A stretch of DNA of 64,000 bases from Xanthomonas campestris pv. badrii (GCF_012848175.1 NZ_CP051651.1:1302001-1366000); one strand, 5' to 3'; numbered from the stretch's first letter, positions 36,824 to 49,484 are shown. A program made the numbers and translations. The notes: generated by a model from the sequence alone, not told the origin.

Positions 36824-36862
36824 TCGCGCCAGGCATGCCGCCCTGCGCGGCGTGTGGGGCAA

Positions 36863-37633
36863 TCAGCCGGGCGGCAAGCCGAACAAGCCGCGTGCGTTGG
36901 CGGTGGTCTGCGCCGCGATGGCCGCGGCATCCTCCCCGCGCAGCTGGGCGATGCAGTCCAGCACCGTGCGCAGCTGGGCCGGCTCGTTACGCTGGCCGCG
37001 GATACTGGCGTCGGGCTGATCGGGAGCATCGGTTTCCAGCAACAGGTGCTGCAGCGGCATGGTCGCCGCCAGCCCGCGCAGGCGATTGGCGCGCGGGTAG
37101 GTCACCGGCCCGCCGAGTCCGATCATGAAGTCCAGATTCCACAGCTGCCGGGCCTGTTCGGGGCTGCCGGCAAAGCTGTGCACCACACCGCGCAGGCCGC
37201 CGATGGCCTTGATGCGGGCGATGACTTCTTCGGTGGCGCGGCGCGCGTGCACGATCAGCGGCAGGCCGAAGCGCTTGGCCAGCCGCAACTGGCCATCGAA
37301 GTAGTCACGCTGCGCCTGCGCATCCAGCCCCTCCAGATAGAAATCCAGCCCGCACTCGCCGATGGCGCAGGGGCGCTCGCGCTCGATCCAGTCCGCCAGC
37401 GCCTCCAGATGTTCGCGGCGGTGCTGGTCCAGGAAGATCGGATGCAGCCCGTAGGCCGGATGCAGCCCGGGTGCCTGGGCGCACACCGCGCGCAAGCCGG
37501 GCCAGCTGGCCGCGGTGATGGCGGGCACCACCTGTTGCATCACGCCGGCAGCATGGGCGCGGGCAATGACCGCAGCGCGGTCATGGTCGAATTCGCCAGC
37601 ATCCAGGTGGCAGTGACTATCGATCAATTCCAT
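36863..37633 (-). CDS. TatD-family metal-dependent hydrolase/DNase
   Basis: This 256-aa TIM-barrel hydrolase has metal ligands in SHCHLDAGEF, IGECGLDFY, LIVHAR and LETDAPDQP, so the full TatD set is present. It belongs to the YcfH/YabD-like branch, which acts on DNA ends. Its ATG overlaps the stop of the upstream 71-aa gene (ATGA), implying coupled translation. Confidence 0.94.
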   Translation of the reverse strand: MELIDSHCHLDAGEFDHDRAAVIARAHAAGVMQQVVPAITAASWPGLRAVCAQAPGLHPAYGLHPIFLDQHRREHLEALADWIERERPCAIGECGLDFYLEGLDAQAQRDYFDGQLRLAKRFGLPLIVHARRATEEVIARIKAIGGLRGVVHSFAGSPEQARQLWNLDFMIGLGGPVTYPRANRLRGLAATMPLQHLLLETDAPDQPDASIRGQRNEPAQLRTVLDCIAQLRGEDAAAIAAQTTANARGLFGLPPG

Positions 37634-37848
37634 CAGGGGCGGCGTGCCGGTGCCGGCAGCGGTGCCTTGCGGGTCTTCCAGTTCGCCAGCAACAGCGTGG
37701 TCAGTCCGAACAGCAACTCGTCCAAAAACGGAATCATGTCAGGTACGACCAGATCGACCAGGAAGAGCGCCGCGGCCAGTTTGAACAAGGTGGGATAACG
37801 CAGTTTGCTGGCCCAATGCAGCGCACGTGCAGTCAAGGGATTTCGCAT
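37633..37848 (-). CDS. Small membrane-associated hypothetical protein
   Basis: This is a 71-aa protein with two hydrophobic stretches (TLFKLAAALFLVDLVVPDMI and LLFGLTTLLLANW) and a Lys/Arg/Pro-rich tail. It looks like a small conserved inner-membrane protein of unknown function. It overlaps tatD, so the two form an operon. Confidence 0.75.
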   Translation of the reverse strand: MRNPLTARALHWASKLRYPTLFKLAAALFLVDLVVPDMIPFLDELLFGLTTLLLANWKTRKAPLPAPARRP

Positions 37849-37992
37849 GCGAATGCTCCGGCTGTTAGAGATCCATGAAGTAACCGCTAGCTGAACTTAA
37901 CCGCCGCGTTCATGAGCGAGGGCGTTTTCGTTCAGGGTTCCCATGCTGGAATCACGCCGTCAACAACGCGGTGCGTCCGCAGGGAGCTGGTG

Positions 37993-38784
37993 ATGAAGAG
38001 CAATACGACAACTATACTGGTCGCTGCTGGTGCCTTGCTGGTTGGAGGCGTGGCAACAGCCGCCTTCATGAACAACCGTCCGTCCTCCGGCGACTTCGTC
38101 GCCAATGGCCAGCCGGCGCCGCGCGGCCTGGAATACGCGGACGTGGTGAGGGTTGCCCCGATCACCCAGCGCGAGCCGCAGTACGCGCAGGTCATCAACA
38201 GCAATGCGATCCGCGAAACCACCACCAGTTCGTCGCCGCGTGAAGTGTGCCGCGACGTGGTGGTGCAGGAGCGCCTGCCCGAGCGCGATGGCAATGTCGG
38301 CGGCACCGTCGCCGGTGCGGTCATCGGTGGCCTGATCGGTAATCAGGTCGGCGGCGGCAACGGCCGCAAGCTGGCGACCGCCGCTGGTGCGGTGGGCGGT
38401 GGCTTCATCGGTAACCGGGTGGACCGCAACCATGTCGGCGGCCGCGTGGTGGATCGTACCGAGCGCCAGTGCCACACCGAAAATGCCAACTCCTCATCCT
38501 CGCGCGTGGTTGGCTATGACGTGACCTACCGCAACGCCGATGGCACCACCGGCACAATGCGGATGGACAGCAAGCCGGGCGAGCGCATCTCGCTGGGCGA
38601 CGCCGACAATGTTGTGGCCTACGACGTGACCTACCGCTACGACGGTTTAGAGAGGACCGTGCGCATGAACGACAAGCCGGCCAGCGATCGTCTGGCAGTG
38701 GTCGATGGCCAGCTGGTGACCCAGACCGCTTCGACGGCTGGCGATGCCGGCGTCCGTCAGGACGGGATGAGCAGCCGCCAGTAA
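37993..38784 (+). CDS. Glycine-zipper 2TM-domain envelope protein
   Basis: This is a 263-aa protein with an N-terminal signal-anchor (ILVAAGALLVGGVATAAFMN), a cysteine after PREVC, a glycine-zipper VAGAVIGGLIGNQVGG and a C-terminal half with two similar segments (YDVTYRNADGTTGTMRMDSK and YDVTYRYDGLERTVRMNDKP). This is the UmoD/SlyB-like layout seen in surface-antigen family proteins. The function is unknown, probably envelope stability. The ATG at 37993 follows AGGGAG. Confidence 0.88.
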   Translation: MKSNTTTILVAAGALLVGGVATAAFMNNRPSSGDFVANGQPAPRGLEYADVVRVAPITQREPQYAQVINSNAIRETTTSSSPREVCRDVVVQERLPERDGNVGGTVAGAVIGGLIGNQVGGGNGRKLATAAGAVGGGFIGNRVDRNHVGGRVVDRTERQCHTENANSSSSRVVGYDVTYRNADGTTGTMRMDSKPGERISLGDADNVVAYDVTYRYDGLERTVRMNDKPASDRLAVVDGQLVTQTASTAGDAGVRQDGMSSRQ

Positions 38785-39896
38785 TCGACTGCGGCACAGC
38801 GTTTGCCGCGAGCCGGCACTGCCGCAACGCGATGCACTCAAGTGGCCCCGTCTTGTGATTAACCCAATAGCGGGGCTTTGATATCTCGTCACCGACCTCG
38901 GCCTCGATGGCCGAGGTCGATGCTCGAGGAAGAAATTTTCCATGCCGAATCCGGGCTGGGACAGCCGCCGCGCCGTGCCGGAAACAGGATTTGCTGCAAT
39001 CATGACGATCACCTGCCTTGCGATGTAGCGGCATGCAGGCTCGCATCGCATATCCAAGGGCGTTCTGCCAAAACATTCGTCGCTTGGCTCACCTCGCATC
39101 GGATGACGGTGCCGGCCCCACACGTCCTGATACACATGCCTGTCTTGCTGCGCTGGGTTGCCGCGTACGCCTTCATGGCAGGCGATCGTTCTCGCCTTAG
39201 CAGGTATCCGCATTCGTGGAAGGCGGCAGCATTTTTCTCGGTTGCGATGCCGTATCAGATCGTGGCACCACCCGACACATGTTGGCGCAATCGGTGGCGC
39301 TTGCCGCGCAATCACGACCGCTCTATTGGCTCGGAATTCTAGTAGATATCGATTTATTCAGATAGCGCAGCCGCGGCATGGCGATTCCGCAAGAGATTTT
39401 TTATGCCGCTGCAGAAGCAGGAAATGTGAGCGCTATCTTTTTTGTGTGCGGAATTCCTCGTGGACGTCGTTGAATTTGTTTGGCGGACGATTGGGATTGA
39501 TAGCGTCGTTCAATCGAGTTGTTTTCGATCAGAAATAAGAAACGAAATTTCTTATCGCCTACGTAACGCCTCCGTAACTGGCGTGTTACCAATGGCGCCG
39601 AAAGTTGAAGTGCGGATGATGGATTTTAAAGAGTTATCTTTGTCGTCGATCAATTTATGAATAATTCCCGTGAGTTGTCGAAAGCAGATCGACTGGTCTG
39701 AAAGGCGCGTGCGTCGACGTTTTCTTGATGCGTTGCTGAAAGGCGATATGGACTCGCGGCCACAGAAGAAGCCCGTATTTTCGCTGCGCTGACACAGCGT
39801 CGATACCGCTTCCATAAATGATTTTTTTGAGCATGCCGCCGCCTTGAACGGCGCGGTTAATGGTTGTCCTGTGTCCAATAACAAATGGAGTAAGTA
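38785..39896. other. Long noncoding leader region before the NRPS locus
   Basis: About 1.1 kb holds no gene I can support. A perfect 10-bp-stem hairpin lies at 38894-38918 (GACCTCGGCC/GGCCGAGGTC), about 110 bp after the glycine-zipper gene. From about 39340 the sequence becomes visibly AT-richer than its surroundings. An inverted repeat ATAAGAAA/TTTCTTAT lies at 39535-39555. This tract probably carries the NRPS promoter and long 5' leader, and may mark a horizontal-transfer boundary. Confidence 0.6.
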
Positions 39897-42800
39897 ATGC
39901 GACCGACCGATCGACACGGCCACCCGCTGAGCAGCCCGCAACGGGAAATATGGCTGGAGCAGCTGATGCTTGGACAATCCGTTTCGTCCATCATCGGAGG
40001 CTATGTCGAGATCGACGGTGAGATTGATCCCGATCGCTTTGCGCGCGCCGCGCAGGCGCTGATGGATCAATGCGAGGTATTGCGAACCTACCTGCTGCAG
40101 GAGGTGGATGACGAAGGCGTCCCGCTGCAAGCCTTCGCCGACTCGATGGAACTACCGGTGCCGTTCGTCGATGTGGCGTCCCTGCCTGATCGCCAGGCAT
40201 GGCTGGAGCAATGGATCCAGGATCATATGGAGACACCGTTCCAGTTCGACGGCACGCCGCTGCTGCGACTGTCGTTGTGCCGGTTTGACGCAGCGAAATG
40301 GTATGTCATGGTGAGCTTGCATCACATCCTGATGGATGGGTGGTCGCTTTTCCTGACAATCGAGACGCTAGGGCGGCTGTACAGCGAGCTGATCGATGGT
40401 GGCTCGCCCGTCGTCGAAGTGCGCTCGTATCGCGACTTCATCGAACAGGACCACGCTTACGGAAGCTCGCGGCAGTACCAGGCCGATCGCAGCTACTGGT
40501 TGGCGAAGTACGCAACGCCGCCGGACCCTTTGTTCGCAACCGCGTCCTCTGCGTCGGGGACGAACGAGCTTGGCGGGGTCAGCGTCAACTTTGTGAGGAC
40601 GTTTCCGATCGATCTGCTGGATCAGATGGCTGCGCTTGCAGCCGACTGCGGGGTGTCCCAGTTCCAGATCGTGCTGGCCGCGCTGTATGTCTACTTCTCC
40701 CGCACCCAGCAGCGCGAGGATCTGGTCATCGGCGTGCCGATCCTCAACCGCGCCGGCCACCAGTTCAAGCATGCCATCGGCTTGTTTGCACAGATCAATC
40801 CGGTGCGGATGTGTTTCGACTCGCAGATGTCCTTCATCGATGTCGTGCGCAGCGTTTCGCGCGAGCTGCGCAGCGACTACCGCCATCAGCGTTTCCCCGT
40901 CAGTGAAATAGGGCGCGCCTGCGGCTTGTCCAAGCGTGGTGCAGCACGCTTGTTCGACGTGGTCTTCTCCTTCGAGCAGAGCGAGCACGTCTATCGCTTC
41001 GGCCCGGCGCAGGGACACTTCGTCAAGTCGTCCAATAACCGGGAGTACAACCCCTTATCGCTGTACATCCGGCAGAACACCAACGATGAGATCGCGTGGT
41101 TCCATGCGATCTACAACAAAGGCTATTTCACTGCCGATCAGGTCGAGCGCATGACCGAGCGCCTGTTGCATCTGATCAGGCAGGTGGTGGCCGACCCCGG
41201 GCAGCGGTTGAGCGAGATCTCGCTATGTTCTGACGATGAGCTGGCGCAGCTGAGCGACTGGAGCCAGGGCCGGCAGGTGGAGATGCCAGCTGCGACGTTG
41301 CCGGCGCTGTTCGAAGCGCAGGTGGCACGCACGCCCGCGGCGCTGGCCGTGCTTGCCGGCGAGCAACGGCTGAGCTATGCCCAGCTCAATGCGCAGGCCA
41401 ACCAGCTTGCGCACCACCTGATCGCGATTGGGCTGCGCCCGGATGATCGGGTCGCTCTCTGTCTCGAACGTGGGGCGACGATGGTGGTGGCACTGCTGGC
41501 TGTACTCAAGGCCGGAGGCGCTTATGTGCCACTGGATCCACGCTATCCCCCAGAGCGCATCGCCTACATGCTGGCCGACAGCGCTCCGCGTGTGCTGTTG
41601 GTCCATTCGGCGACCAATGGCCGGCTGCCCGTAACAATCGTCCCGAGAATCGATCTCGATTTGCCTGATTGGGTCGACCAGCCAACCTCCGACCCGGACG
41701 TAGCGGCCTTGAATCCCTCGCATCTGGCCTACGTGATCTACACATCCGGCTCGAGCGGTCGTCCCAAGGGGGTAATGGTGCCGCATGCCGCGCTGGTCAA
41801 CTATCTGCGCTGGAGCGTGGACTATTACCAGCCGCAGCATGCCGCGCTGGTGTCGTCCTCGTTGTCATTCGATGCGACGGTGACCAGCCTCTACTTACCA
41901 TTGCTATGCGGTGGCACCACCGAGTTGCTGCCCGAAGGAGATGAGATCGAGGCGTTGTTGCACAGGATCTGTGCGGATCGCCCGCTGTGCCTGGTCAAGA
42001 TCACACCGGCACATCTGGAGGTGCTGACCCAGCAGCTGGAGGCGTGCGGCGGCGCGCTTTCCGTGGCGTTGTTCGTGGTCGGAGGCGAGGCCTTGCCTGC
42101 TGCCACGGTAAGACGGTTGCGTCTGCTCGCGCCTTACGTGAGGGTGGTCAATGAGTACGGCCCGACGGAAACGGTCGTGGGCTGCGTGGTGCACGAGATT
42201 CCGCTCGATTGGGACGCTGGCGACACAGCCAGTGTTCCGATCGGACGGCCGATCGACAATGTACGTCTGCATCTTCTGGACGTGCATGGGCAACCGGTGC
42301 CGATCGGGGTTGTCGGCGAGCTCTGCATCGCCGGCAACCAGGTGACTCGCGGCTACCTCAATCGGCAGGACTTGACGGCGCAACGCTTCGTCGCCGACCC
42401 GAGCGATGCGGGCGGCGATCAGCGGATGTACCGCAGTGGCGATCTTGCCCGGTGGATGGCCGACGGCACCCTGGAGTACCTGGGACGCAACGACGACCAG
42501 ATCAAGCTGCGTGGATTCCGGATCGAGCCGGCGGAGGTGGCCGCCAGATTGCTGGAGGATCCACGGGTGGTGGATGCGGCGGTGATTGCGCACACGGCGC
42601 GTTCAGGCGAGCCCTCCCTGGCAGCGTATTACGTCAGTTCCAGCAGCGAAGTGACGCCCGAGCAGTTACGTGAGCGGCTGCTGCAGCAGTTGCCGGACTA
42701 CATGGTGCCCACGGTCTATATCCGTATCGATCGGTTGCCCTTGACACCGAACGGCAAACTGGATCGCAGAGCACTGCCAGCGCCGCAGGCAGAGGCGTAT

Positions 42801-43060
42801 GTCCAGCAGGGGTACGTGCCGCCGGAAGGTGAGGTCGAGCGCTTGCTCGCGACGCTTTGGAGCCAGGTGCTCAAGGTCGAGCAGGTAGGGCGGCACGACG
42901 ATTTCTTCAAGCTGGGTGGGCACTCGTTGCTGATGGTGGCCTTGCTCGAGCGCATGCGACACCACGGATTGCCCGCCGATGTGAAGTCTTTGCTTGCCCA
43001 ACCAAGCTTGATGGGCATGGCTGCAGCGGTGGGCACCAGCAGTGAGACCGAAATACCCCC
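39897..43060 (+). other. NRPS module 1: starter C, A (Asn-like), T
   Basis: C1 opens with [11 protein letters not shown] and continues with [11 protein letters not shown], the style of EntF-type first condensation domains. These take an acyl group from an upstream carrier or acyl-CoA. No loading module precedes it, so lipoinitiation is likely. Pocket residues read D-A-T-K-V-G-E-V-G. The Asn code in characterised synthetases is DLTKxGEVG, so Asn is the best guess, with the A at position 2 unusual. Confidence 0.7.
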
Positions 43061-46000
43061 GAACCGGATGACGCCAGAGTGCACATTCATCACTCCGGAG
43101 TTGCTGCCCTTGTTGTCGCTGTCGCAGGACGCGATCGACCGCATCGTGGCGGACGTGCCGGGTGGCGCCGGCAACATCCAGGATATCTATCCTGCCGCTC
43201 CGCTGCAGGAGGGTCTTGTCTATCACCACCTCACGGCCGAGCACGGCGATCCGTATCTGCAATGCAGCAGCTTTATCTTTGCGGACCGGCTGCGTCTGGA
43301 GGCGTTCGCCGCAGCGCTGCAACGCGTGGTCGACCGCCACGATATCCTGCGTACGTCGCTGAGCTGGGAGCAGCTGGACACACCCGTGCAGGTGGTCTGG
43401 CGACGGGCAACAGTGCCGGTGGTCGAAGTCGTCCCCGATCCGGATGCTGGCGATGTCCTGCAGCAATTGCAGGCATACACGGATCCGGCACGCCAGCCGC
43501 TGGATCTGCGGCGTGCTCCGCTGCTGCGGCTCTGCCATGCCCACGATGCGGTCGGCCAGCGCTGGGTAGGCGTACTGCTGTTCCATCATCTGATCGGTGA
43601 TGCAGCATCGTTGCCAAGCCTGCTCGAGGAAATCGGTGGCCATCTGCAAGAAGAGGGCGCTGTCCTGCCGCCGCTCTTCCGCTATCGGACGTACACGATG
43701 CAGGCCCGACTCAGCCAGCAATCGGAAGAACACGCGCAGTTCTTCACGCGGATGCTGGGAACCGTCAGCGAGCCGACCATCGCGTTCGACCTGGATGCGG
43801 TGCAGCCCGAGCCGGGTATCAACTGCAAGGCGGTCGCCCAGGTCGACGCGTCAATGGCGCTGCGCCTGCAGGTACAGGCAAGGCGCGCGGGCGTGAGCGT
43901 CGCCACATTCTGCCATGTCGCCTGGGCAAAAGTGCTGGCGGCGGTGACGGGCTCGCAGGATGTGGTCTTTGGCACGGTCATGCTCGGCCGCACACAAGGA
44001 ACCAACATCGAGCGAGCCATCGGGATGTTCGTCAATACCTTGCCCATCCGGGTCGGGCTAGGCCAGGCAAGCATTGGTGCCGTCATCCGGCAAACGCATG
44101 GTTGGCTGACGGAGTTGCTGGCGCATGAGCACGCGTCGCTGTCGCTTGCGCAACGTTGTAGCGGACTCCCTGCACAGCAGGCGCTGTTCAACGCGTTGTT
44201 CAACTATCGCAGGACGCGTCGGGCCAACCTCAACGGCACCGTGCTGCAGGCTTGGCCCGGTATCGATGTCTTGGGCGGCGAGGAGCGCAGCACCTATCCG
44301 GTCAGCCTGTCGGTGGATGATCTGGGCGATGGTTTCCAGTTGATGGCGCAAGCGCCATCGGACGCTGTCGCCGTCCGCCTGTGTACTTACATGCACAGGA
44401 TATTGGAGCGGCTGGTCGTTGCGCTGGAGCACTCCTTCGATACACCGATCGGTCAACTATCCGTGCTGTCGGTGGAGGAGCTTCGATACTTGCTGGAAAC
44501 CCTGAACGCCACCGAGCGTGCGTACCCCTGTGAGCAGACCACGCACGGGGTGTTCGAGCAGCAGGTACGACAGACGCCCGATGCGATCGCGGTGATCGAT
44601 GGGGCGCGCCGGTGCACGTACGAAGCGCTGAATCGAGCGGCCAATCAGTTGGCGCATCACCTGATGGGTGTTGGGGTTGGCCCGGGCGACTACGTGGCCA
44701 TCTGTTTGCCGCGCTCGATAGCGCTGGTAGTGGCGCAACTGGCGGTCTGCAAATGTGCAGCCGCCTATCTGCCATTGGATGCGCTGGCGCCTGACGAGCG
44801 GCGACGACAGGTACTGGAGGACAGCGCAGCGCGCTGGGTCGTCAGCCGCAGCGACCAACACCTGCCCAGCGGCACCCTGCGGCTGGACATGGATCTGCTC
44901 GAACTGGAGGCATGCCCAACGCACGATCCGCAGTTGCCCCAGTCCAGCGAAGCGGATGCCTACCTCATGTACACCTCCGGCTCGACGGGTATTCCCAAGG
45001 GCGTGCGGGTACCGCATCGCGCAATCAACCGGCTGGTGTGCAACAACGGTTACGCCGAATTCGTTCCCGGCGACCGGGTCGCATTCGCGGCCAATCCTGC
45101 CTTCGATGCCAGCACGTTGGAAGTCTGGGCGCCTTTGCTGACCGGCGCTTGCGTGGTGGTGGTCGCGCAGGAAATCGTGCTGTCGCCACAGCGCTTGCGC
45201 GACTGTCTGCGCAGCGAGGCTATCAACGTACTGTGGCTGACGGCCGGCTTGTTCCATCACTACGCCGCCGCGTTGATGCCGGTCTTCCCACAGCTACGCT
45301 ACTTGATCGTTGGCGGCGACGTGCTCGATCCAGACGTGGTAGCGCGGGTGCTGGAGGAAGGCGCGCCACAGCATCTGCTCAACGGTTACGGCCCCACCGA
45401 AACGACCACCTTCGCAACCACCCATCGCATCACCGACGCGACGGGCGCCATTCCGATTGGAAGGCCTATCGGCAATACCCGCATCTACGTGCTGGATGAG
45501 GTTGGAATGCCAGCGCCGATGGGCATGGCCGGCGAGATTTACATCGGCGGTGATGGCGTTGCGCTGGGCTACCTGAAACGCCCGGCGCTGACCGCTGAGC
45601 GCTTTCTGCCGGATCTTTTCAGTGGCAAGCCGGGTGCTCGCCTGTATCGCAGCGGCGATCTTGGGCGCTGGCGTGCCGACGGTGTGCTGGAGTATCTGGG
45701 ACGCAACGATGGGCAGGTGAAGGTGCGTGGCTTCCGCGTCGAGGTGGGCGAGATCGAGGCCGCCCTGCAGATGCATCCCGCCGTGGCCACTGCAGTGGTG
45801 ATGCAGCGCGAAGACGTGCCCGGTCTCAGGCAACTGGTCGCGTACTACCAAACGGTCGCGGACGCCGGGGCGATCGATGTGCAGGACCTGCATACCCATC
45901 TGCTGAGCCGCTTGCCCGACTACATGGTACCCGCCGCCTATATCGCCGTTGCACAGCTGCCCTTGACCGCCAACGGGAAGCTGGACAGACAGGCATTGCC

Positions 46001-49000
46001 TGCTCCGGATGCCACCCAGCGCGGGATGCGCACCTACGTGGCGCCGGCGAGCGCGCTGGAACGGCAGTTGGCCGAGGTCTGGCAGGCGGTGCTGGGCGTC
46101 GATCGGGTCGGGCGCAACGACAACTTCTTCCAGCTCGGGGGCCACTCGTTGCTGGCGGTGACGCTGGTCGAGCGGCTCCGGCAACAGGGCCTGGGCATGG
46201 ACGTGCGGACCTTGCTCGGGCAGCCGACCCTGGCGGCAATGGCCGCTACGCTCGGTCACTACAGCGAGCTGGAGGTTCCCCCCAACCTGATTCGACTCGG
46301 TTGCGAGCGCATCACACCGGAGCTGCTGCCACTGGTGGAGCTGTCGCAGGACGCGATCGATCGCATCGTTGCGACCGTACCCGGCGGTGCAGCCAATATT
46401 CAGGACATCTATCCGCTGGCACCGTTGCAGGAGGGGGTGCTGTATCACCACCTGATGGCGCGGCAGGGCGATCCGTATCTGCAGTCCATGCTGTTGTCCT
46501 TCGATAGCCGCGAGCGGCTCGATGGCTTCGTGATGGCTTTGCAGCAGGTGATCGATCGTCACGACGTGTTCCGCACGAGCATCGTGAACGAGGGCCTTGC
46601 CAACCCGGTACAGGTGGTCTGGCGACAGGCTGCACTGCCGGTGTCCTGCGTTGTCGTACGTCCAGGTGAAGAGGTGCTGCGGCAATTGCGCGAGCGCTTG
46701 GACCCGTTGCAGCGTCGTCTGGATCTATCGAAGGCGCCGCTGCTGCAGCTTCATCATGCCTTCGATGCTGCCGGTAGCCGCTGGGTCGCGATGCTGCTGA
46801 TCCATCACCTGGTGGATGATGCCGCGACCATGCATGTGCTCGGTGCGGAGCTGCGAGCGCTGCTGTCGGGCCAGGGGCATCTGTTGCCCGCATCGGTGCC
46901 TTATCGCACATATGTCGCGCATGCGCGCGACGCACGCGCACGTGGCGCGCAGCAAGACTTCTTCCGTCAGCAATTGGGCGATGTGGAGGAGCCGACCTTG
47001 CCGCTCGGGCTGGCAGAGATCCATGGCGACGGCCGCGCGCCGGAGCGGGCATCGTTGGTGTTGGACATGCGGCTGTGCGCGCGCGTGCGCGACAGCGCGG
47101 CGCGCGCGGGGGTAACGCCGGCCAGCGTTTATCACCTTGCCTGGGCGCATGTGGTGGGCCAGCTCTCGGGCAAGGACGATGTGGTGTTCGGCACCGTCCT
47201 GCTAGGGCGCATGCACGCCGGGCCCGGCGCAGACCGCGCCTTGGGCATGTTCATCAATACCTTGCCGATGCGTCTACGCTTGCAACAGCCGTCGGTCCGG
47301 GCTGCCGTGCAGGATGTGCAGACGCAGTTGAACATGTTGCTTGCGCATGAACATGCGGGCCTCAGCCATGTCCAGCGCTGCAGCGGCGTGGCGCCGCCGC
47401 AACCATTGTTCAGCGCTCTGCTGAACTATCGCTCGCGTCCTGCAGCGGTTGCCGATCGCGACGCGGCGACACCATGGCCGGGAATCACCATCGTGCAGAC
47501 GCAGGGTGCCAACCACTATCCGGTGGTCCTCGACGTGGAAGAGCGCGGCGATACGACCGAACTGATCGGCTTTCTGCCCGCCGGACACGACCCAAGGCGC
47601 CTGTGCGACTGGATGCGATCGGCGCTGGAACAGCTGATCGATGCGCTCGACGAGACAGCCGAGCGGCCGCTCGGGCAGCTGTGCGTGGTGCCGGCCGGAG
47701 AGCGCCGCAAGCTGCTGGGCTTCAATACCAGCCATCGCGCACCGCCACGCGCCTACACGCTGCATAGCTTGTTCGAGCAACAGGCCGCACAGCGTCCCAC
47801 GGCCGTCGCCCTGGAGTGCGACGGTCGACACTGGCAGTACGGCGAACTCAATCTGCGTGCCAACCGCCTGGCGCATCGCTTGTTGCAGCTGGGTGTGCGG
47901 CCCGACGAACGGGTGGCCATCTGTGCGCACCGTGGTCCAGCGCTGGTGATCGGTTTGCTGGCCATCCTCAAGGCCGGGGCGGCCTATGTTCCACTGGATC
48001 CCGCCTATCCGTTGGCGCGCCTGCGTTATCTGCTGCAGGACAGCGCACCGCATGCAGTGCTGGTGCAGTCGGAAACGCGACCGTCATTGCAGGAGTTCGC
48101 GCTGCCCTTGATCGACCTGGACGATGCCGGCGGCATCGACGCGCCGCTCGACAATCCGGTGATCGCCGAGCTGACGTCGGCGCACCTGGCCTATGTGATC
48201 TACACCTCCGGTTCGAGTGGCCAGCCAAAGGGCGTGATGGTCGAGCATCGGCAGCTGGCGCATCTGGTGGCCTGGCATGCCGCGGCCTTCGGCGTGGGCG
48301 AGGGGACGCGCAGTTCCTGCGTGGCCGGCGTGAGCTTCGATGCTGCGGCGTGGGAACTCTGGTCCAGCCTGTGTACGGGTGGATGTCTGGTGATGCCTGG
48401 TTCCATGCCCGCTGCAGATGTGGAGTCACTGCTGCAGTGGTGGCGTGCCCAGGAACTGGACGTGAGCTTTCTGCCGACGCCGATCGCCGAGCATGCGCTG
48501 GCTGCCCGGATCATGCCCAAACGTCTGGGCTGCCTCCTGGTTGGTGGTGATCGCTTGCGGCAGGTGCCCGAAGGCCTGCCGTTTCCTGTGTACAACAACT
48601 ACGGCCCGACCGAGACGGCGGTGGTGGCCAGCAGTGGTGTCGTGACGCCGGGGGTGTTGCATCCGTCGATCGGCCGGCCCTTGCCGTATCTGCGGGCGTA
48701 TGTCCTCGACGCCCAGGGCCGGCTCGCGCCATTGGGTGTGGTGGGGGAGCTGTATGTGAGCGGTGCCGGTGTGGCGCGCGGATATCTGGGGCGCGCGACA
48801 CTGACAGCCGAGCGATTCGTCGAGGATCCATTCGATCCGGGCCAGCGCATGTATCGCACCGGCGACCTGTGCCGCTGGCTGGACGACGGCCGACTGGAGT
48901 ACGTCGGCCGCAACGACGAACAAGTGAAGATCCGTGGTCGGCGCATCGAGCTGGGCGAGATCGAAGCGCATCTGCAGGCGCATCCACAGGTGCGCGAGGC

Positions 49001-49484
49001 GGTGGTGCTGGCGCGTGAGGATCTGCCGGGCGAGCGACGGCTGGTGGGCTACGTGCTCGCCACGGCCGAGGCACCGACCACGCCGGCGCTGCAGCGCTAT
49101 CTGCGCGAGCGATTGCCCGATTACCTGGTACCGGATGCGTTCATGCAGATGGACGCCTGGCCACTCACTGCCAACGGCAAGCTCGATCGGCGGGCATTGC
49201 CGATGCCCGATGCCGTCCAGGGCGCGCAGGCATATGTTGCACCGGCCACTGAGCTCGAGCAGCAATTGGCCGAGATCTGGCAAACCGTCCTCGGTGTGGA
49301 ACGTGTCGGGCGCGAAGACAACTTCTTCCAGCTCGGTGGCCATTCGCTGCTGGCAGTGACACTGGTGGAACTGATCAAGCAGGAGGGCATCGACGCAGAT
49401 GTCCGCACATTGCTCCAACACCCCGTCCTGGCGGACTGCGCAGCCGCCCTCGAACTCGTACAGCCAGTGGAGATCGTTCTGTGA
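39897..49484 (+). CDS. Nonribosomal peptide synthetase, three modules (Asn-Val-Leu predicted)
   Basis: This 3195-aa NRPS has the layout C1-A1-T1-C2-A2-T2-C3-A3-T3. GGAG lies 6 bp before the ATG. C1 (HHILMDG, residues 142-148) is a starter-type domain. C2 and C3 have the N-terminal HHLxxxxGD dual-domain motif (from residues 1110 and 2184) plus a second His motif (HHLIGDA at 1230, HHLVDDA at 2303). A-domain core motifs YTSGSSG/STG are at 615, 1692 and 2769. Phosphopantetheine serines are S1010, S2084 and S3150 (GGHSLL). Manually read pocket codes are DATKVGEVG (Asn-like), DALWIGGTF (Val) and DAWFLGNVV (Leu). No E, methylation or TE domain is present. The chain ends in a short tail after T3 that probably docks to the next protein, whose GTG start overlaps the stop. 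Confidence 0.95.
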   Translation: MRPTDRHGHPLSSPQREIWLEQLMLGQSVSSIIGGYVEIDGEIDPDRFARAAQALMDQCEVLRTYLLQEVDDEGVPLQAFADSMELPVPFVDVASLPDRQAWLEQWIQDHMETPFQFDGTPLLRLSLCRFDAAKWYVMVSLHHILMDGWSLFLTIETLGRLYSELIDGGSPVVEVRSYRDFIEQDHAYGSSRQYQADRSYWLAKYATPPDPLFATASSASGTNELGGVSVNFVRTFPIDLLDQMAALAADCGVSQFQIVLAALYVYFSRTQQREDLVIGVPILNRAGHQFKHAIGLFAQINPVRMCFDSQMSFIDVVRSVSRELRSDYRHQRFPVSEIGRACGLSKRGAARLFDVVFSFEQSEHVYRFGPAQGHFVKSSNNREYNPLSLYIRQNTNDEIAWFHAIYNKGYFTADQVERMTERLLHLIRQVVADPGQRLSEISLCSDDELAQLSDWSQGRQVEMPAATLPALFEAQVARTPAALAVLAGEQRLSYAQLNAQANQLAHHLIAIGLRPDDRVALCLERGATMVVALLAVLKAGGAYVPLDPRYPPERIAYMLADSAPRVLLVHSATNGRLPVTIVPRIDLDLPDWVDQPTSDPDVAALNPSHLAYVIYTSGSSGRPKGVMVPHAALVNYLRWSVDYYQPQHAALVSSSLSFDATVTSLYLPLLCGGTTELLPEGDEIEALLHRICADRPLCLVKITPAHLEVLTQQLEACGGALSVALFVVGGEALPAATVRRLRLLAPYVRVVNEYGPTETVVGCVVHEIPLDWDAGDTASVPIGRPIDNVRLHLLDVHGQPVPIGVVGELCIAGNQVTRGYLNRQDLTAQRFVADPSDAGGDQRMYRSGDLARWMADGTLEYLGRNDDQIKLRGFRIEPAEVAARLLEDPRVVDAAVIAHTARSGEPSLAAYYVSSSSEVTPEQLRERLLQQLPDYMVPTVYIRIDRLPLTPNGKLDRRALPAPQAEAYVQQGYVPPEGEVERLLATLWSQVLKVEQVGRHDDFFKLGGHSLLMVALLERMRHHGLPADVKSLLAQPSLMGMAAAVGTSSETEIPPNRMTPECTFITPELLPLLSLSQDAIDRIVADVPGGAGNIQDIYPAAPLQEGLVYHHLTAEHGDPYLQCSSFIFADRLRLEAFAAALQRVVDRHDILRTSLSWEQLDTPVQVVWRRATVPVVEVVPDPDAGDVLQQLQAYTDPARQPLDLRRAPLLRLCHAHDAVGQRWVGVLLFHHLIGDAASLPSLLEEIGGHLQEEGAVLPPLFRYRTYTMQARLSQQSEEHAQFFTRMLGTVSEPTIAFDLDAVQPEPGINCKAVAQVDASMALRLQVQARRAGVSVATFCHVAWAKVLAAVTGSQDVVFGTVMLGRTQGTNIERAIGMFVNTLPIRVGLGQASIGAVIRQTHGWLTELLAHEHASLSLAQRCSGLPAQQALFNALFNYRRTRRANLNGTVLQAWPGIDVLGGEERSTYPVSLSVDDLGDGFQLMAQAPSDAVAVRLCTYMHRILERLVVALEHSFDTPIGQLSVLSVEELRYLLETLNATERAYPCEQTTHGVFEQQVRQTPDAIAVIDGARRCTYEALNRAANQLAHHLMGVGVGPGDYVAICLPRSIALVVAQLAVCKCAAAYLPLDALAPDERRRQVLEDSAARWVVSRSDQHLPSGTLRLDMDLLELEACPTHDPQLPQSSEADAYLMYTSGSTGIPKGVRVPHRAINRLVCNNGYAEFVPGDRVAFAANPAFDASTLEVWAPLLTGACVVVVAQEIVLSPQRLRDCLRSEAINVLWLTAGLFHHYAAALMPVFPQLRYLIVGGDVLDPDVVARVLEEGAPQHLLNGYGPTETTTFATTHRITDATGAIPIGRPIGNTRIYVLDEVGMPAPMGMAGEIYIGGDGVALGYLKRPALTAERFLPDLFSGKPGARLYRSGDLGRWRADGVLEYLGRNDGQVKVRGFRVEVGEIEAALQMHPAVATAVVMQREDVPGLRQLVAYYQTVADAGAIDVQDLHTHLLSRLPDYMVPAAYIAVAQLPLTANGKLDRQALPAPDATQRGMRTYVAPASALERQLAEVWQAVLGVDRVGRNDNFFQLGGHSLLAVTLVERLRQQGLGMDVRTLLGQPTLAAMAATLGHYSELEVPPNLIRLGCERITPELLPLVELSQDAIDRIVATVPGGAANIQDIYPLAPLQEGVLYHHLMARQGDPYLQSMLLSFDSRERLDGFVMALQQVIDRHDVFRTSIVNEGLANPVQVVWRQAALPVSCVVVRPGEEVLRQLRERLDPLQRRLDLSKAPLLQLHHAFDAAGSRWVAMLLIHHLVDDAATMHVLGAELRALLSGQGHLLPASVPYRTYVAHARDARARGAQQDFFRQQLGDVEEPTLPLGLAEIHGDGRAPERASLVLDMRLCARVRDSAARAGVTPASVYHLAWAHVVGQLSGKDDVVFGTVLLGRMHAGPGADRALGMFINTLPMRLRLQQPSVRAAVQDVQTQLNMLLAHEHAGLSHVQRCSGVAPPQPLFSALLNYRSRPAAVADRDAATPWPGITIVQTQGANHYPVVLDVEERGDTTELIGFLPAGHDPRRLCDWMRSALEQLIDALDETAERPLGQLCVVPAGERRKLLGFNTSHRAPPRAYTLHSLFEQQAAQRPTAVALECDGRHWQYGELNLRANRLAHRLLQLGVRPDERVAICAHRGPALVIGLLAILKAGAAYVPLDPAYPLARLRYLLQDSAPHAVLVQSETRPSLQEFALPLIDLDDAGGIDAPLDNPVIAELTSAHLAYVIYTSGSSGQPKGVMVEHRQLAHLVAWHAAAFGVGEGTRSSCVAGVSFDAAAWELWSSLCTGGCLVMPGSMPAADVESLLQWWRAQELDVSFLPTPIAEHALAARIMPKRLGCLLVGGDRLRQVPEGLPFPVYNNYGPTETAVVASSGVVTPGVLHPSIGRPLPYLRAYVLDAQGRLAPLGVVGELYVSGAGVARGYLGRATLTAERFVEDPFDPGQRMYRTGDLCRWLDDGRLEYVGRNDEQVKIRGRRIELGEIEAHLQAHPQVREAVVLAREDLPGERRLVGYVLATAEAPTTPALQRYLRERLPDYLVPDAFMQMDAWPLTANGKLDRRALPMPDAVQGAQAYVAPATELEQQLAEIWQTVLGVERVGREDNFFQLGGHSLLAVTLVELIKQEGIDADVRTLLQHPVLADCAAALELVQPVEIVL
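43080..46260 (+). other. NRPS module 2: dual C/E, A (Val), T
   Basis: HHLTAEHGD at the C-domain start marks a dual epimerisation/condensation domain, so the Asn loaded before it should be converted to D. The pocket D-A-L-W-I-G-G-T-F is a one-change variant of the well-known Val code DAFWIGGTF. Confidence 0.75.
46300..49460 (+). other. NRPS module 3: dual C/E, A (Leu), T
   Basis: HHLMARQGD marks another dual domain, predicting D-Val at position 2. The pocket D-A-W-F-L-G-N-V-V is exactly a classical Leu code. The T domain motif is [12 protein letters not shown]. Confidence 0.8.

Noticed and set aside
38870..39340. Possible insertion-sequence remnant in the gene-free region
   Set aside because: I found no transposase motif, terminal inverted repeats or target duplication.
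39500..39560. Possible plant-inducible promoter box before the NRPS
   Set aside because: Only one TTCGA half-site is present; the partner at the correct spacing reads TTCAA, so the PIP-box consensus is not met.
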